Position numbers and translations under genes: made by a program. From an uncultured Pseudomonadales bacterium (GTDB lineage: Bacteria; Pseudomonadota; Gammaproteobacteria; Pseudomonadales; Azotimanducaceae): 64,000 nucleotides of DNA. Positions 35,388 to 44,068 of this stretch are shown here, piece after piece. The notes beneath the pieces are model-generated. The model saw nothing but the letters and a program-made list of their open reading frames with translations, was not told the DNA's origin and made no database searches. Each line of letters opens with the position of its first letter. The first letter of the stretch is position 1. Location of the stretch: positions 248,001 through 312,000 of the forward strand of contig CATOTI010000002.1 of NCBI GenBank assembly GCA_951813295.1. The letters are read 5' to 3'.

Positions 35388-36278
35388 ATGACCATCCATC
35401 CGAGATCCATCGGCGTAGCACTCGCACTCGTCATCGTTTGCCAGGCGAACGCACAAGAAGTGGCCCTCACCCAAGACCACACGCAATTGAGCGACACCGT
35501 TCACTTGCTGGTACCCAACCCGGCAACGGCCGGCAACCTCGCCGTGTCCGCCGGCGAGGACGGCATTCTCGTTGTCGACGATCAGCTCGAAACATCGGCG
35601 CCTTCGATTCGTGCGGCAGTTGCGGCGATCCAGCCCGGGCGGATCGACTTCATCGTCAACAGCCACTACCACTTCGATCATGCCGGCTCCAACGCGTCCT
35701 TCGGCGCCGATAGCACGATCGTCGCGCACAGCAGTGTTCGGATGCGCCTCGCGGAAGGGCGCGAGGCCGGCGCGCGATTCATTCAGGGCGAGCGGCCACG
35801 CGAGGCGTTACCGAAGGTGACGTTCGACGATCGCGTGACCGTTCACTTCAACGGAGAAGACATCGACATCATCCATCTGGCGAATCCTGCGCATACGGAT
35901 GGCGACGCGGTGATCTTTTTCCGCGGCTCGAACGTGATTCATACGGGCGATCAATTCATCAACCTGGGCGGATTCCCGTACATTGATCGAGACGTCGGTG
36001 GAAGCGCCGTGGGTTTACGCGACAACCTCGCGACGTTGCTGACCATGATCGACGATCACACCCGCATCATTCCCGGGCATGGACCGCTCGCGATGAAGCC
36101 CGATCTGAAGGCGTTCTACAATCTGGTGGCCGACACCATCGATCTCGTCGCGCTACAGAAACGAGAAGGCAAGACGCTGACCGAAATCCAGGAAACCGGG
36201 CTCCCCGAACAGTACGACTCGGCCGCCGGATTCATCCCCGAAGGCCTGTGGATCCAGTTCATTTTCGAGAGTCTCTAG
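35388..36278 (+). CDS. secreted metallo-beta-lactamase-fold hydrolase, paralog of the 1.9 kb gene
   Basis: A 296-residue MBL protein with a signal peptide (cleavage likely after NAQ at about residue 23). The zinc motif HYHFDH is at residues 93-98, with AHTDGD, GDQF and IPGHGPL downstream. Similarity with the protein at 1926-2783 runs along most of the chain. Its stop touches the start codon of the following TauD-like gene, so the two are co-transcribed; the hydrolase may release or cleave the compound that the dioxygenase oxidises (inference). Confidence 0.85.
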   Translation: MTIHPRSIGVALALVIVCQANAQEVALTQDHTQLSDTVHLLVPNPATAGNLAVSAGEDGILVVDDQLETSAPSIRAAVAAIQPGRIDFIVNSHYHFDHAGSNASFGADSTIVAHSSVRMRLAEGREAGARFIQGERPREALPKVTFDDRVTVHFNGEDIDIIHLANPAHTDGDAVIFFRGSNVIHTGDQFINLGGFPYIDRDVGGSAVGLRDNLATLLTMIDDHTRIIPGHGPLAMKPDLKAFYNLVADTIDLVALQKREGKTLTEIQETGLPEQYDSAAGFIPEGLWIQFIFESL

Positions 36279-37118
36279 ATGCTCGAGTTCGAGCCTTTGC
36301 CCGGACCGTTTGGTCGCCAGGTCCGCGAGATCGACGTCGCGGACCTCGCCGACGACGATCTCGCGGCACTACTGCACGAACTCTATCGCCACCGGATCCT
36401 CGTGCTTCGAACGGGAGGATTGTCGGCCGATGACTACATCGACTTCGCCTACCGCGTCGGCGACCCGTTGAAACGCCCGGGCGTCGAGGCGCACGCCGAG
36501 ATCATTCCGATCACGAATGTCGGCGTCGATACCAGCGCGGAGAAGCGCGGCGCGGCCCATTGGCATACCGACCAGTCATTCACCGAACCCGTTGCCTCGG
36601 TGACGATGCTCTACTCGGTCAAAGCGCCGACCGCGGGGGGCGAGACGCGGTTCTGCGATATGGCGGCGGCTTACGCCGCACTCGACGAAGAAACCAGAGA
36701 CGCCATCGAGGATCTGATGGTGCTGCACCGGCACGGCGTCTCGATCGTTGCGCAGCCCGACGATCACGTACCGATCCCGCCGCGCGGCTGGGATCCGGAC
36801 AAGACGGTCAAACACCCGCTCGTGAGGCGCCATCCGATTACCGGAGAGAAGACGCTTTACGCGATCACGGGCACGAGCCAAGGCATTGAGGGATTGTCGC
36901 GCGCAGAAGCCAAGGCGTTGCTCGTACGCTTTTGTCGACACGCCTTCGCCGAGCCGTTTCTCAACTCCCACCAGCACGCGGTCGGCGACATCCTGATGTG
37001 GGACAACCCCACGACCATGCATAGCGCCTCCCCGATCGAAGCGGCCACGGACGCGACCAACACGCGCGAAATTCGCCGCATCAGCCTGCGCGGTACACCC
37101 AGCGTCTTCGCTGACTGA
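36279..37118 (+). CDS. TauD/TfdA-family alpha-ketoglutarate dioxygenase
   Basis: A 279-residue Fe(II)/2OG oxygenase. The iron ligands are His and Asp of HWHTDQSF near residue 92 and the distal His in MWDNPTTMHSASP, followed by an Arg-rich C-terminus (TREIRRISLRG) that binds 2-oxoglutarate. Members release sulfite from taurine, cleave phenoxyacetates or hydroxylate many carboxylates. The gene starts directly after the MBL stop codon. A DLAAL/LRTGG region near the N-terminus is usual for the family. Substrate not predictable. Confidence 0.88.
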   Translation: MLEFEPLPGPFGRQVREIDVADLADDDLAALLHELYRHRILVLRTGGLSADDYIDFAYRVGDPLKRPGVEAHAEIIPITNVGVDTSAEKRGAAHWHTDQSFTEPVASVTMLYSVKAPTAGGETRFCDMAAAYAALDEETRDAIEDLMVLHRHGVSIVAQPDDHVPIPPRGWDPDKTVKHPLVRRHPITGEKTLYAITGTSQGIEGLSRAEAKALLVRFCRHAFAEPFLNSHQHAVGDILMWDNPTTMHSASPIEAATDATNTREIRRISLRGTPSVFAD

Positions 37119-37146
37119 CCATCGATGGCTGATGGTCGACGATCGT

Positions 37147-37166
37147 TACTGTATATATAAACAGTA
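37147..37166. promoter_or_regulatory. LexA (SOS) box upstream of SbcD-like gene
   Basis: TACTGTATATATAAACAGTA is an essentially perfect match to the gamma/beta-proteobacterial LexA consensus (CTGT-N8-ACAG, flanked by TA). It ends 18 bp before the start codon of the phosphoesterase, overlapping where the promoter -10 would be, so LexA bound here would block transcription until DNA damage. Confidence 0.9.
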
Positions 37167-37184
37167 TCGCGTTAGAGTCGCCGC

Positions 37185-38039
37185 ATGGCGAAACGCGTCC
37201 TGTTCTTCTCCGACACCCATCTCGGCTTCGACTATCCCGTGCGGTCCAAACGAAGCGCGCCGCATCGTCGCGGTGAGCAGTTCTTCAAGAACTTCGAGAC
37301 AGCCCTCGCCCATGGCGTCGAGCACTGCGATCTCATCATTCACGGCGGCGATTTCTTCCATCGCAGTCGTCCGCATCCGAGCGTCGTCGATCGGGCCTAT
37401 CTGACGTTGGTTGAAGCGGCTTCCGCGGGCGTGCCGATCATCATCGTGCCCGGCAATCACGAGCGATCCGTGCTGCCGCCGTCGCTCTGGCTTTCACATC
37501 GTTTTCTCACCGTGTTCGGCCAGCCACAGTCCATCGCGATGGATCTCGACGGGGTCGTCGTCGAGATCACTGGCGTTCCGCATCTGAACGACGTTCGCGG
37601 GCAGATGGCGCGAACACTCGCCGAACTCCCGCGCGTTCACGAAGCCCAGCATCGGCTCTGCGTCATCCACCAGGCGGTCGACGGGTCAACGGTCGGACCG
37701 GGGGATTTCACCTTCTTTAATCGTCCCGACACCGTGGCGCGGCATGAACTCGACCAGAACTTCGACCTGGTCCTGTCCGGCCATATCCACCGTCACCAAC
37801 TACTGCCCGGTCGTCCGCCCGTGCTGCACTGCGGGTCTACCGAGCGGACGTCGAGAGCAGAGGTCGCCGAGCAGAAGGGATACGCGGTGATCGAGCTCGA
37901 ATCCGCAGCCGATCCCAGCATCACTTTCCACGCCCTACCCATGACCGAGCTACCCGAGCCCTGGCGTGATCGCGCCGCGGCAGTCGCGGCCGCGGGCGCG
38001 CTTGACTACGATGACGCCCATCTCGCGCAAACGCGCTAA
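37185..38039 (+). CDS. SbcD/Mre11-like metallophosphoesterase under SOS control
   Basis: A 284-residue calcineurin-like phosphoesterase. All five metal motifs are present: D10-T-H12, GGD at 54-56, GNHE at 90-93, His161, and GHIHRH at 198-203. The order and spacing resemble SbcD-type DNA exonuclease subunits, but the SbcC-binding C-terminal extension is short and no sbcC gene follows. A LexA operator directly upstream strongly supports a DNA-repair or nuclease function induced by damage. The following LLM gene, 20 bp downstream, may be co-transcribed. Confidence 0.85.
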   Translation: MAKRVLFFSDTHLGFDYPVRSKRSAPHRRGEQFFKNFETALAHGVEHCDLIIHGGDFFHRSRPHPSVVDRAYLTLVEAASAGVPIIIVPGNHERSVLPPSLWLSHRFLTVFGQPQSIAMDLDGVVVEITGVPHLNDVRGQMARTLAELPRVHEAQHRLCVIHQAVDGSTVGPGDFTFFNRPDTVARHELDQNFDLVLSGHIHRHQLLPGRPPVLHCGSTERTSRAEVAEQKGYAVIELESAADPSITFHALPMTELPEPWRDRAAAVAAAGALDYDDAHLAQTR

Positions 38040-38059
38040 CACATGCTTGGAGGGTAGCT

Positions 38060-38986
38060 GTGGATTTTGGGGTGCAGGTCAACGTATATCGAACGAGCTG
38101 GGATGCCGTACGGGCTTCTGTCGAAGCGATGGAAGCCGGGCCATGGGACAGTGTGTGGTTCGCCGACCATTTCATCCCGCCGGGTGCAACTCACGACCAG
38201 GAAGCGCTCACCGCCTTCGAAGGCCTCACAGCAATCGCCTTTGCCGGGGGTATGACGAAGAAACTTCGCCTCGGCAATCTGGTGCTCGGCAACACGTACC
38301 GCAACCCCGCGCTCGTCGCGAAGATCGCGGGCACGATCGATACAATGACCGAGGGACGTTTCACGCTCGCGATCGGCGCTGGTTGGTACCAGCGCGAGCA
38401 CGAAGCCTACGGCTGGACGTTTCCGCCGATGAAGGAACGCCAGGATCGCTTCGAAGAAGCAGTCGAGCTGATCCGCCTCCTGGTGCACAACGACGATCCG
38501 GTCGACTTCAATGGCGCGTATTACCAGATCGATAAGGCACGTTTGTCGCCTGGGTCTTTCGACAACGCCAATCCCATTCCGATCATGGTCGGCGGCACCG
38601 GGCCGAAGCGAACACTTCGTACGCTCGCGAAATACGGCGACGTCATGAACCTCGATGGCTGGGCTCGTGCGGGCATGTCACTCGAGCTCTACCAGGCAAA
38701 GGCCGAGATCCTCGAGCGGCACTGCGAGGACGTCGGCCGTGATCCGGCGGAGATACGCCGCACGCTCCTGATGCCCTGCTATCTGACGGAAGATCAGGAC
38801 ATGATCGACCGGGCGGTTAAAGCACTCGGACCCGGAACAGTCGCGGGTTCGAAGCAATACATCATCGATCGCATCGGCGAGTTCGCCGACGCGGGCATCA
38901 AAGAGGTGATGTTCGGCGCTATCCCCTCGGGTGACGTCGAGCGTCTGAAGGAGTTCGAAGAAGAGATCCTCTCGGCGTTTCGCTAG
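38060..38986 (+). CDS. luciferase-like (LLM) flavin/F420-dependent oxidoreductase
   Basis: A 308-residue TIM-barrel enzyme of the bacterial luciferase-like family. The N-terminus (FGVQVNVYRTSWDAV), ADHFIPPG, NLVLGNTYRNPALVAKIAGTID, and GRFTLAIGAGWYQREHEAYG match the group often annotated as F420-dependent. The start is GTG. Whether FMN or F420 is used cannot be told by eye. The gene is followed by a strong bidirectional terminator. Confidence 0.85.
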   Translation: MDFGVQVNVYRTSWDAVRASVEAMEAGPWDSVWFADHFIPPGATHDQEALTAFEGLTAIAFAGGMTKKLRLGNLVLGNTYRNPALVAKIAGTIDTMTEGRFTLAIGAGWYQREHEAYGWTFPPMKERQDRFEEAVELIRLLVHNDDPVDFNGAYYQIDKARLSPGSFDNANPIPIMVGGTGPKRTLRTLAKYGDVMNLDGWARAGMSLELYQAKAEILERHCEDVGRDPAEIRRTLLMPCYLTEDQDMIDRAVKALGPGTVAGSKQYIIDRIGEFADAGIKEVMFGAIPSGDVERLKEFEEEILSAFR

Positions 38987-39005
38987 ACCGTTAGTCTCGA
39001 ACGAC

Positions 39006-39033
39006 AAAGGGGGACTTCAGTCCCCCTTTTTTT
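39006..39033. terminator. bidirectional intrinsic terminator
   Basis: AAAGGGGGAC-TTCA-GTCCCCCTTT forms a perfect 10-bp stem followed by more Ts on the plus strand, and preceded by few As for the minus strand. It lies between two convergent genes and ends the LLM transcript. Confidence 0.9.
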
Positions 39034-39056
39034 GGCGTCGCCATCGTCGCCGCTGA

Positions 39057-40121
39057 CTACTCTTCGCCCGCCGCGACCTCGCCTTTCCACTCCCTCTCGA
39101 GGCGCCGAGCCCCGCGCAGGATGTTGCCCATCGCGTAGTTGCCCTCGTGGCAGGCGTACTCGTAAACCGGCTTATCGGTCGCACGCCAGACGTACTCGCC
39201 ACTCCAGGGGGCCGTCCAAGCGGTCGGATCGTCGACGGTGAAGTCGTAGACCAGATGGCCGTCCTCACGCATCGTGAACTTCTCGATGAGGTGCAGGTTT
39301 TCATCCCCACCGTAGAGGCCGGTGTCTTCTCGGAAGTGCTTCGTCTCGACCACGAGCGTGTCGCCTTCCCAATGGCCAACCGAATCGCCCAGCCATTTGC
39401 GCATGCCCTCGGGTCCATGCTCGACGCCCAAGCGGATGACGCGGGCGTCATGCACCATTTCGACCAGGATCATCACATGCGTTTCGGTCTGCACGATGCG
39501 CTTGTAGTTGTTGTAGAGCCCGGGAAGCATCGGCGGCCCGGCGCTGAAACCGAGCAGACACCGCTCGGCCAAAGCAAGCGTCTCGGGGCCATCGAAAGGC
39601 CCTGCCCCCGGAAACTGCAACCATGAGGCCGTGCCGTCGTTGTCGTAGGCGAACGACTTGAAGTTGTTCGCCATCTTCTGCATGCCGCGCGGGGTCATCT
39701 GCGGGCGCCGTCCGTTCGACGGGTCGTAGATGATCGACGTTCGAAATTGCCCGTCGAGTTCGATCAATCCTTCGCCTCGATCCACCCACCAGGTGTTATA
39801 TCCACCGACATTGCCGGCGCCGAACGCATTGATGCCGTCGCCACCTTTCTTCGGCGCGCTTCGGTTGGGATCGGAAGATGCTTCGCCGAGCGTCTGGCTG
39901 AGGTCCGCCCGCGCGATGAGCGCTTCGGCCTCCTCCCGCGTCATGAACTGCTTGTCGCCGAAGTAGCGGGGTCGGTCCACGGGCGTCAATGTGCCGCTGT
40001 CGTAGTTGCCGGAAAGATCGGGAACACCCGACTTTGTACGTTTGATATCGCCTTCAGCGATCCCAGCCGTGGCGAGGGCCACGAGTACTGAAAACGCGGG
40101 CAGGAATCTATGGTTGATCAT
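39057..40121 (-). CDS. secreted protein of the PDLSG/GHWEGDTLVV family, unknown function
   Basis: A 354-residue protein with a signal peptide (about residues 1-22). It has the GVPDLSGNYDSGTL segment early and GDSVGHWEGDTLVVETKHF late, both recurring features of a family of secreted hypothetical proteins common in Acidobacteria and marine Gammaproteobacteria. No catalytic residues are known to me for this family. The ATG was set by AAGGAGA seven bases upstream. It is 79 bp downstream of a PhyH gene on the same strand. Confidence 0.65.
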   Translation of the reverse strand: MINHRFLPAFSVLVALATAGIAEGDIKRTKSGVPDLSGNYDSGTLTPVDRPRYFGDKQFMTREEAEALIARADLSQTLGEASSDPNRSAPKKGGDGINAFGAGNVGGYNTWWVDRGEGLIELDGQFRTSIIYDPSNGRRPQMTPRGMQKMANNFKSFAYDNDGTASWLQFPGAGPFDGPETLALAERCLLGFSAGPPMLPGLYNNYKRIVQTETHVMILVEMVHDARVIRLGVEHGPEGMRKWLGDSVGHWEGDTLVVETKHFREDTGLYGGDENLHLIEKFTMREDGHLVYDFTVDDPTAWTAPWSGEYVWRATDKPVYEYACHEGNYAMGNILRGARRLEREWKGEVAAGEE

Positions 40122-40200
40122 CGCTTGTCTCCTTCGCGAATCTCGATCGTCAGATGGGCGATTGTCTTGAAGCGCGGCTTGAGCGTCCATGCCGTGTCCA

Positions 40201-41064
40201 TCAGGCGCTTTCGATGAGGCCGTTCTCTTCGAGCCAGAACTTGAGCGGGACATCGGCATCCTCCGGCGAGGAAAACCCGTGCCCGTCATGGCACGCACCT
40301 AAAAGCTGTCGGCGGATGGGATCGGTCAAGTGCTCGAAGTCTTCGATCCGCGTGTTGTCACGTGGTCGCAACCAACGGTAGCTGTAGCCGTAGAAGATCG
40401 CCTTGCGCGGCGAATCGGTGTAGTTCGGGCTCTTCGAGTGAAAGAGCCGTCGATCGAAGAGAACGGCCGTCCCAGCCGGCACCTGAATCGGAATCGCGTC
40501 GGCCGGTTCCCCTTCGGCGGGTACATCGATCTCGTTGCCGAGGTGACTGCCCGGAACGACATAGAAATTCCCACAATCCGCAGACGTCGTATCGGTCAGG
40601 AAATACGCCACCTTGACCGAGAGCCTGGGACGCGGATTGCCCTCCATCTCGACGTTGACGCGTCCGCTGTCCTGATGCCAGCCGAGCGGCGGGACGACGT
40701 CGGGCCTCGGTTCCGGCGGCGTCACGTTCAGGTGGTGCAAGTAGAGCTGGATGTGCCAGCCGAGGATTCCCCAGATCTTCGGAAAGGTCGTGGGCCAGTC
40801 GAGAAGTTCGAGGAAAAGCGGGTCTTCGTTCAGGAAATCGCGATGATGCAACCGGCCCGTCAGCCCGAGCGATTGTTGTTCCCGCTCGACCGTATCGATT
40901 CGATCCACCAGATCGATCAGCCGATCGCGAGTCTCCTCGTCGAGCGCATTAGGAACGACCAGATAGCCATCAGCCTCGAAACGAGCCGACTCGTCATCCG
41001 TCAGAACATGGGGTAGGCATCGACCGTCGATCGTCAGTCTCCGGGGCTTGAGGTCAACGGCCAA
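40201..41064 (-). CDS. phytanoyl-CoA dioxygenase (PhyH)-family oxygenase, second copy
   Basis: A 287-residue Fe(II)/2OG oxygenase. The facial triad is WHQD near residue 129 and His in RRLFHSKSPNYT, with the 2OG-binding Arg in SPRKAIFYGYSYRW. It shares LFHS/ADGY-type features with the genes at 30.5 and 44.1 kb but is not a recent duplicate. It is divergent from the alpha/beta-hydrolase gene and upstream of the secreted unknown protein. Confidence 0.88.
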   Translation of the reverse strand: MAVDLKPRRLTIDGRCLPHVLTDDESARFEADGYLVVPNALDEETRDRLIDLVDRIDTVEREQQSLGLTGRLHHRDFLNEDPLFLELLDWPTTFPKIWGILGWHIQLYLHHLNVTPPEPRPDVVPPLGWHQDSGRVNVEMEGNPRPRLSVKVAYFLTDTTSADCGNFYVVPGSHLGNEIDVPAEGEPADAIPIQVPAGTAVLFDRRLFHSKSPNYTDSPRKAIFYGYSYRWLRPRDNTRIEDFEHLTDPIRRQLLGACHDGHGFSSPEDADVPLKFWLEENGLIESA

Positions 41065-41159
41065 GACTCTCGCATGGAAAGAATGAATGATCCAAGTCGA
41101 TGCACGGACGATCGCCGCTCTTAGCTACACTCATGGCTCCCAAGCTTTCGGTCCTGACC

Positions 41160-41942
41160 ATGTCGCTCGTCAGCCACGTGCAGATCCTCCACGACCTCGC
41201 CTACGGTCCCGATGTCGATCAACGCCTCGACATTTCCTGGCAAGGTACACGAGTCGGCGAACCGCGATTCTTCGATGTAGCGCAAGACGCCCGGCCGCTG
41301 CTCCTCTGGATCCATGGCGGTGGTTGGCTGCGCGGCGACAAGGCGGCGCAGTGGCATCAGACCGTGCCGTTTCTCGAAGCCGGATGGCATGTCGCGAATA
41401 CCAACTACCGGCAGGGTCCTCGTACCGCGCCCCTCGCCGTCGAAGACTGTCTGGCAGCGCTACAGTTCGTCCGGCAACGCGCGAACGACGATGGCGTTGC
41501 GATCGACCGCGTCGTCGTCGCAGGCGCTTCCGCGGGCGGCCACCTCGCGCTCACGACCGGAATCCGCGCCGCCGATGTGGCGGCCATCATCAACTGGTAC
41601 GGGATCACGGATATCGCCGCCGTGGCGACCTACCTCGACGGCGCCCGTCCCGGTTCGAACTATGCGCGGACTTGGATCGGTGATGGCGATATCGAAGCAA
41701 TTTCGGCGGCCCATTCACCCCTCCACCTTCTCAGCGACGGCACGCCACCGATCCTTACGATCCATGGCGATGCGGATACGGTCGTGCCGACCGAGCAGGC
41801 GCACGCACTCGATGCACGAATCAAGGAACTCGGCCTCACGGGGGAACTCGAGATCGTGCCGGGCGGAACGCACGGCGGGTTTACCGGCGAGCAATACGAC
41901 GCGGTATTCGCGCGCGTCTTCGAGTTCCTCGCGACAATATGA
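41160..41942 (+). CDS. alpha/beta-hydrolase (HSL/BD-FAE-like esterase)
   Basis: A 260-residue esterase. The oxyanion motif HGGGW is at residues 52-56, the nucleophile Ser124 in GASAGG, the Asp in HGDADTVVP and the His in GGTHGGF, so the triad is complete. Three in-frame ATGs are possible (41100, 41133, 41160); the last was chosen because a TACACT -10-like element at 41126-41131 would place the transcript start after the first two. It overlaps the following CoA-transferase by four bases. Confidence 0.8.
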   Translation: MSLVSHVQILHDLAYGPDVDQRLDISWQGTRVGEPRFFDVAQDARPLLLWIHGGGWLRGDKAAQWHQTVPFLEAGWHVANTNYRQGPRTAPLAVEDCLAALQFVRQRANDDGVAIDRVVVAGASAGGHLALTTGIRAADVAAIINWYGITDIAAVATYLDGARPGSNYARTWIGDGDIEAISAAHSPLHLLSDGTPPILTIHGDADTVVPTEQAHALDARIKELGLTGELEIVPGGTHGGFTGEQYDAVFARVFEFLATI

Positions 41943-43159
41943 CAATGAACGTATTCGAGAATCTCAAGGTCGTCGACTGCGGCTCGTACGTCGCCGGCCC
42001 CGCTGCCGCGACCGTGCTCGCAGACCTCGGCGCCGACGTCATCAAGATCGAACCGGCCGAAGGTGATCCGCTGCGTCGTCTGGCCCCGGTTTATCCGTCC
42101 TATTTCTGGCGCTTGGATGCGCGCAGCAAACGTGGTCTTTCGATCGACCTGAAGCATCCCAGCGGACGCGAGGCATTTGAGCGACTGATCCGTTCCGCCG
42201 ATGTCTTCGTGACCAACTACCGGACCTCTCTCATCGAGCGGCTCGAGCTCGACTACGAGACGCTTGCTTCCCTCAATCCAAGGCTGGTCTACGGCCACAT
42301 GTCCGGCTACGGCACGCGCGGCGAGGAAGCCGATCGCACCGCGTTCGACAGTACCGCGTGGTGGGGACGTTCGGGCATGCAGGATTGGATCCGCAACAAG
42401 GATGCCGAGACCACGGTTTCCTCGCCGGGCATGGGCGATCACGCGACCGCGATGTCGCTCTTTGGCGCGATCATGGCCGCGCTCTATCAGCGGGAGATCA
42501 CCGGCGTCGGCACGCGGGTACACACATCCCTCGCCGCGAATGGTATCTGGTCGCACAGCATGGCGATCCAAGCGGTCCTCGCCGATGCAAAGTGGGCACA
42601 AAACCACCCCAACCGACCCGATCACGCGCCACCGAATCTCAACCAGCAGTATCGAACCGCGGACGAGCGCATCATTCTGATGAGCCTGCTGAACCGCGAG
42701 AAAGAATACGTCCCGCTCTTGCGCTCACTGGGCCTCGAAGCGCTGACCGCCGATCCGCGATTTGCCGATGCGACGGTCGGTTTCCAGAACGTCCGTGAAC
42801 TCGTCTCGGCGGTCGAAGCGGCCATCAGCGAGCGCACGCTTGCCGAGTTGCGAGCGGCCTTCGATCGACACGGCATCACTTACGGATTTGCGCAGCATAC
42901 GACCGAGGTCATCGACGATCCGCAGCTCCGGGAGAACGACATCGTGATCGATGTCGAAGCGCCGGTCCCCGGTTATGAGGCGACCGTGGCAAGTCCCGTC
43001 TGGATCGACGGTGTCGACAAACGACCACCCCGACTCGCGCCCGAGATCGGGGAACACAACACCGAAATCCTGACCGAACTCGGATTCACGCCCGAGGAAA
43101 TCGACACGATGGCGCAGGAACGCGTCACCACAACATTCATTCCGCAGAAGGAGGAGTAA
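41939..43159 (+). CDS. CaiB/BaiF-like CoA-transferase with altered active site
   Basis: A 406-residue class III CoA-transferase-fold protein. The N-terminus (LKVVDCGSYVAGPAAATVLADLGADVIKIEP) and the GYGTRGEEADRTAFD region are normal. At the catalytic position, where most members have V-D-x-S, this protein reads VHTSLAANGIW, so Asp is replaced by His. Related mesaconyl-type transferases show comparable TSLLANG motifs, so activity may rest on another residue. A second ATG two codons downstream is equally possible. It is coupled to the esterase before it and followed three bases later by an LLM gene. Confidence 0.8.
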   Translation: MTMNVFENLKVVDCGSYVAGPAAATVLADLGADVIKIEPAEGDPLRRLAPVYPSYFWRLDARSKRGLSIDLKHPSGREAFERLIRSADVFVTNYRTSLIERLELDYETLASLNPRLVYGHMSGYGTRGEEADRTAFDSTAWWGRSGMQDWIRNKDAETTVSSPGMGDHATAMSLFGAIMAALYQREITGVGTRVHTSLAANGIWSHSMAIQAVLADAKWAQNHPNRPDHAPPNLNQQYRTADERIILMSLLNREKEYVPLLRSLGLEALTADPRFADATVGFQNVRELVSAVEAAISERTLAELRAAFDRHGITYGFAQHTTEVIDDPQLRENDIVIDVEAPVPGYEATVASPVWIDGVDKRPPRLAPEIGEHNTEILTELGFTPEEIDTMAQERVTTTFIPQKEE

Positions 43160-43162
43160 CCG

Positions 43163-44068
43163 ATGGGTCTTCGTTTTGGTATTGGACTTCGGCGTCTCGA
43201 CGACGTCGCGAGAAGCGCACAAGAGGCCGAAGATCTCGGTTACGAATTCGTCTGCACCGGGGAGCACGTTTTCTTCTACGGCCCGATCAACAACGGCCTG
43301 ATCACGCTCGCCGCGGCCGCGGGTGCGACCAGCAAGATTCAGCTTTTAAGTGCGATAACGCTCGTGCCGCTCTACCCCGCCGCACTCCTGACGAAGCTCG
43401 TGACCTCCCTTTCCGTGGTCTCAAACGGTCGTTTTCATCTCGGCGTCGGCGTGGGCGGTGAGTTTGCGAAGGAGTTCGACGCCTGCGGCGTGCCGGTGAA
43501 GGAGCGGGGCGCCCGCACGAACGAAGCGCTCGAAATCATGGAGCGACTCATGCGGGAGGACGATGTGCACTTCGACGGGCGCTTCACGAGTCTCGATGGG
43601 GTAACGCTCGCGCCGAAGCCCCCGACACCGCCGCCCGTCTGGGTCTCCGGACGAAGCGATGCGGCGATGCGACGCGCCGCCCGATACGGCACCGGATGGC
43701 TACCCTACATGTACACGCCGGAACGCCTCGCCGGCAGCGTCGAGACCATCAACGCGCTCACCGAAGATCGCGAACCTGTCGAACCGGGACTTTTTATCTT
43801 CTTCGCCGTTCATGAAGACGGCGATCGAGCGCGCGAGATGGCAATCGAGCGACTTTCCATCCAATACAACCAGGACTTCACCAACCTCGTGGGCCGATAC
43901 GCGCTCGCCGGCAATCCGGACGAGTGCATCGCGCGGCTGCAGGAGTACATCGCGGCCGGTGCGAGAACGGTGATCCTCAACTCAGCTTGTCCGGGGAGTT
44001 ACATTCCAGAGAACGAGCGTCTCCTGGCGGAGACCGTGCTGCCGGCGTTACGCCGCGCTAATCCCTGA
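43163..44068 (+). CDS. luciferase-like (LLM) flavin/F420-dependent oxidoreductase
   Basis: A 301-residue LLM enzyme with GLRFGIGLRR at the N-terminus, CTGEHVFFYGP, SAITLVPLYPAALLTKLV, and GRFHLGVGVGGEFAKEFDACGV, typical of the F420-associated TIGR03619-like group. The ATG has GGAGGAG-like sequence just upstream. It is third in an esterase, CoA-transferase, LLM operon. Its last 11 bases overlap a convergent PhyH gene. Confidence 0.85.
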   Translation: MGLRFGIGLRRLDDVARSAQEAEDLGYEFVCTGEHVFFYGPINNGLITLAAAAGATSKIQLLSAITLVPLYPAALLTKLVTSLSVVSNGRFHLGVGVGGEFAKEFDACGVPVKERGARTNEALEIMERLMREDDVHFDGRFTSLDGVTLAPKPPTPPPVWVSGRSDAAMRRAARYGTGWLPYMYTPERLAGSVETINALTEDREPVEPGLFIFFAVHEDGDRAREMAIERLSIQYNQDFTNLVGRYALAGNPDECIARLQEYIAAGARTVILNSACPGSYIPENERLLAETVLPALRRANP

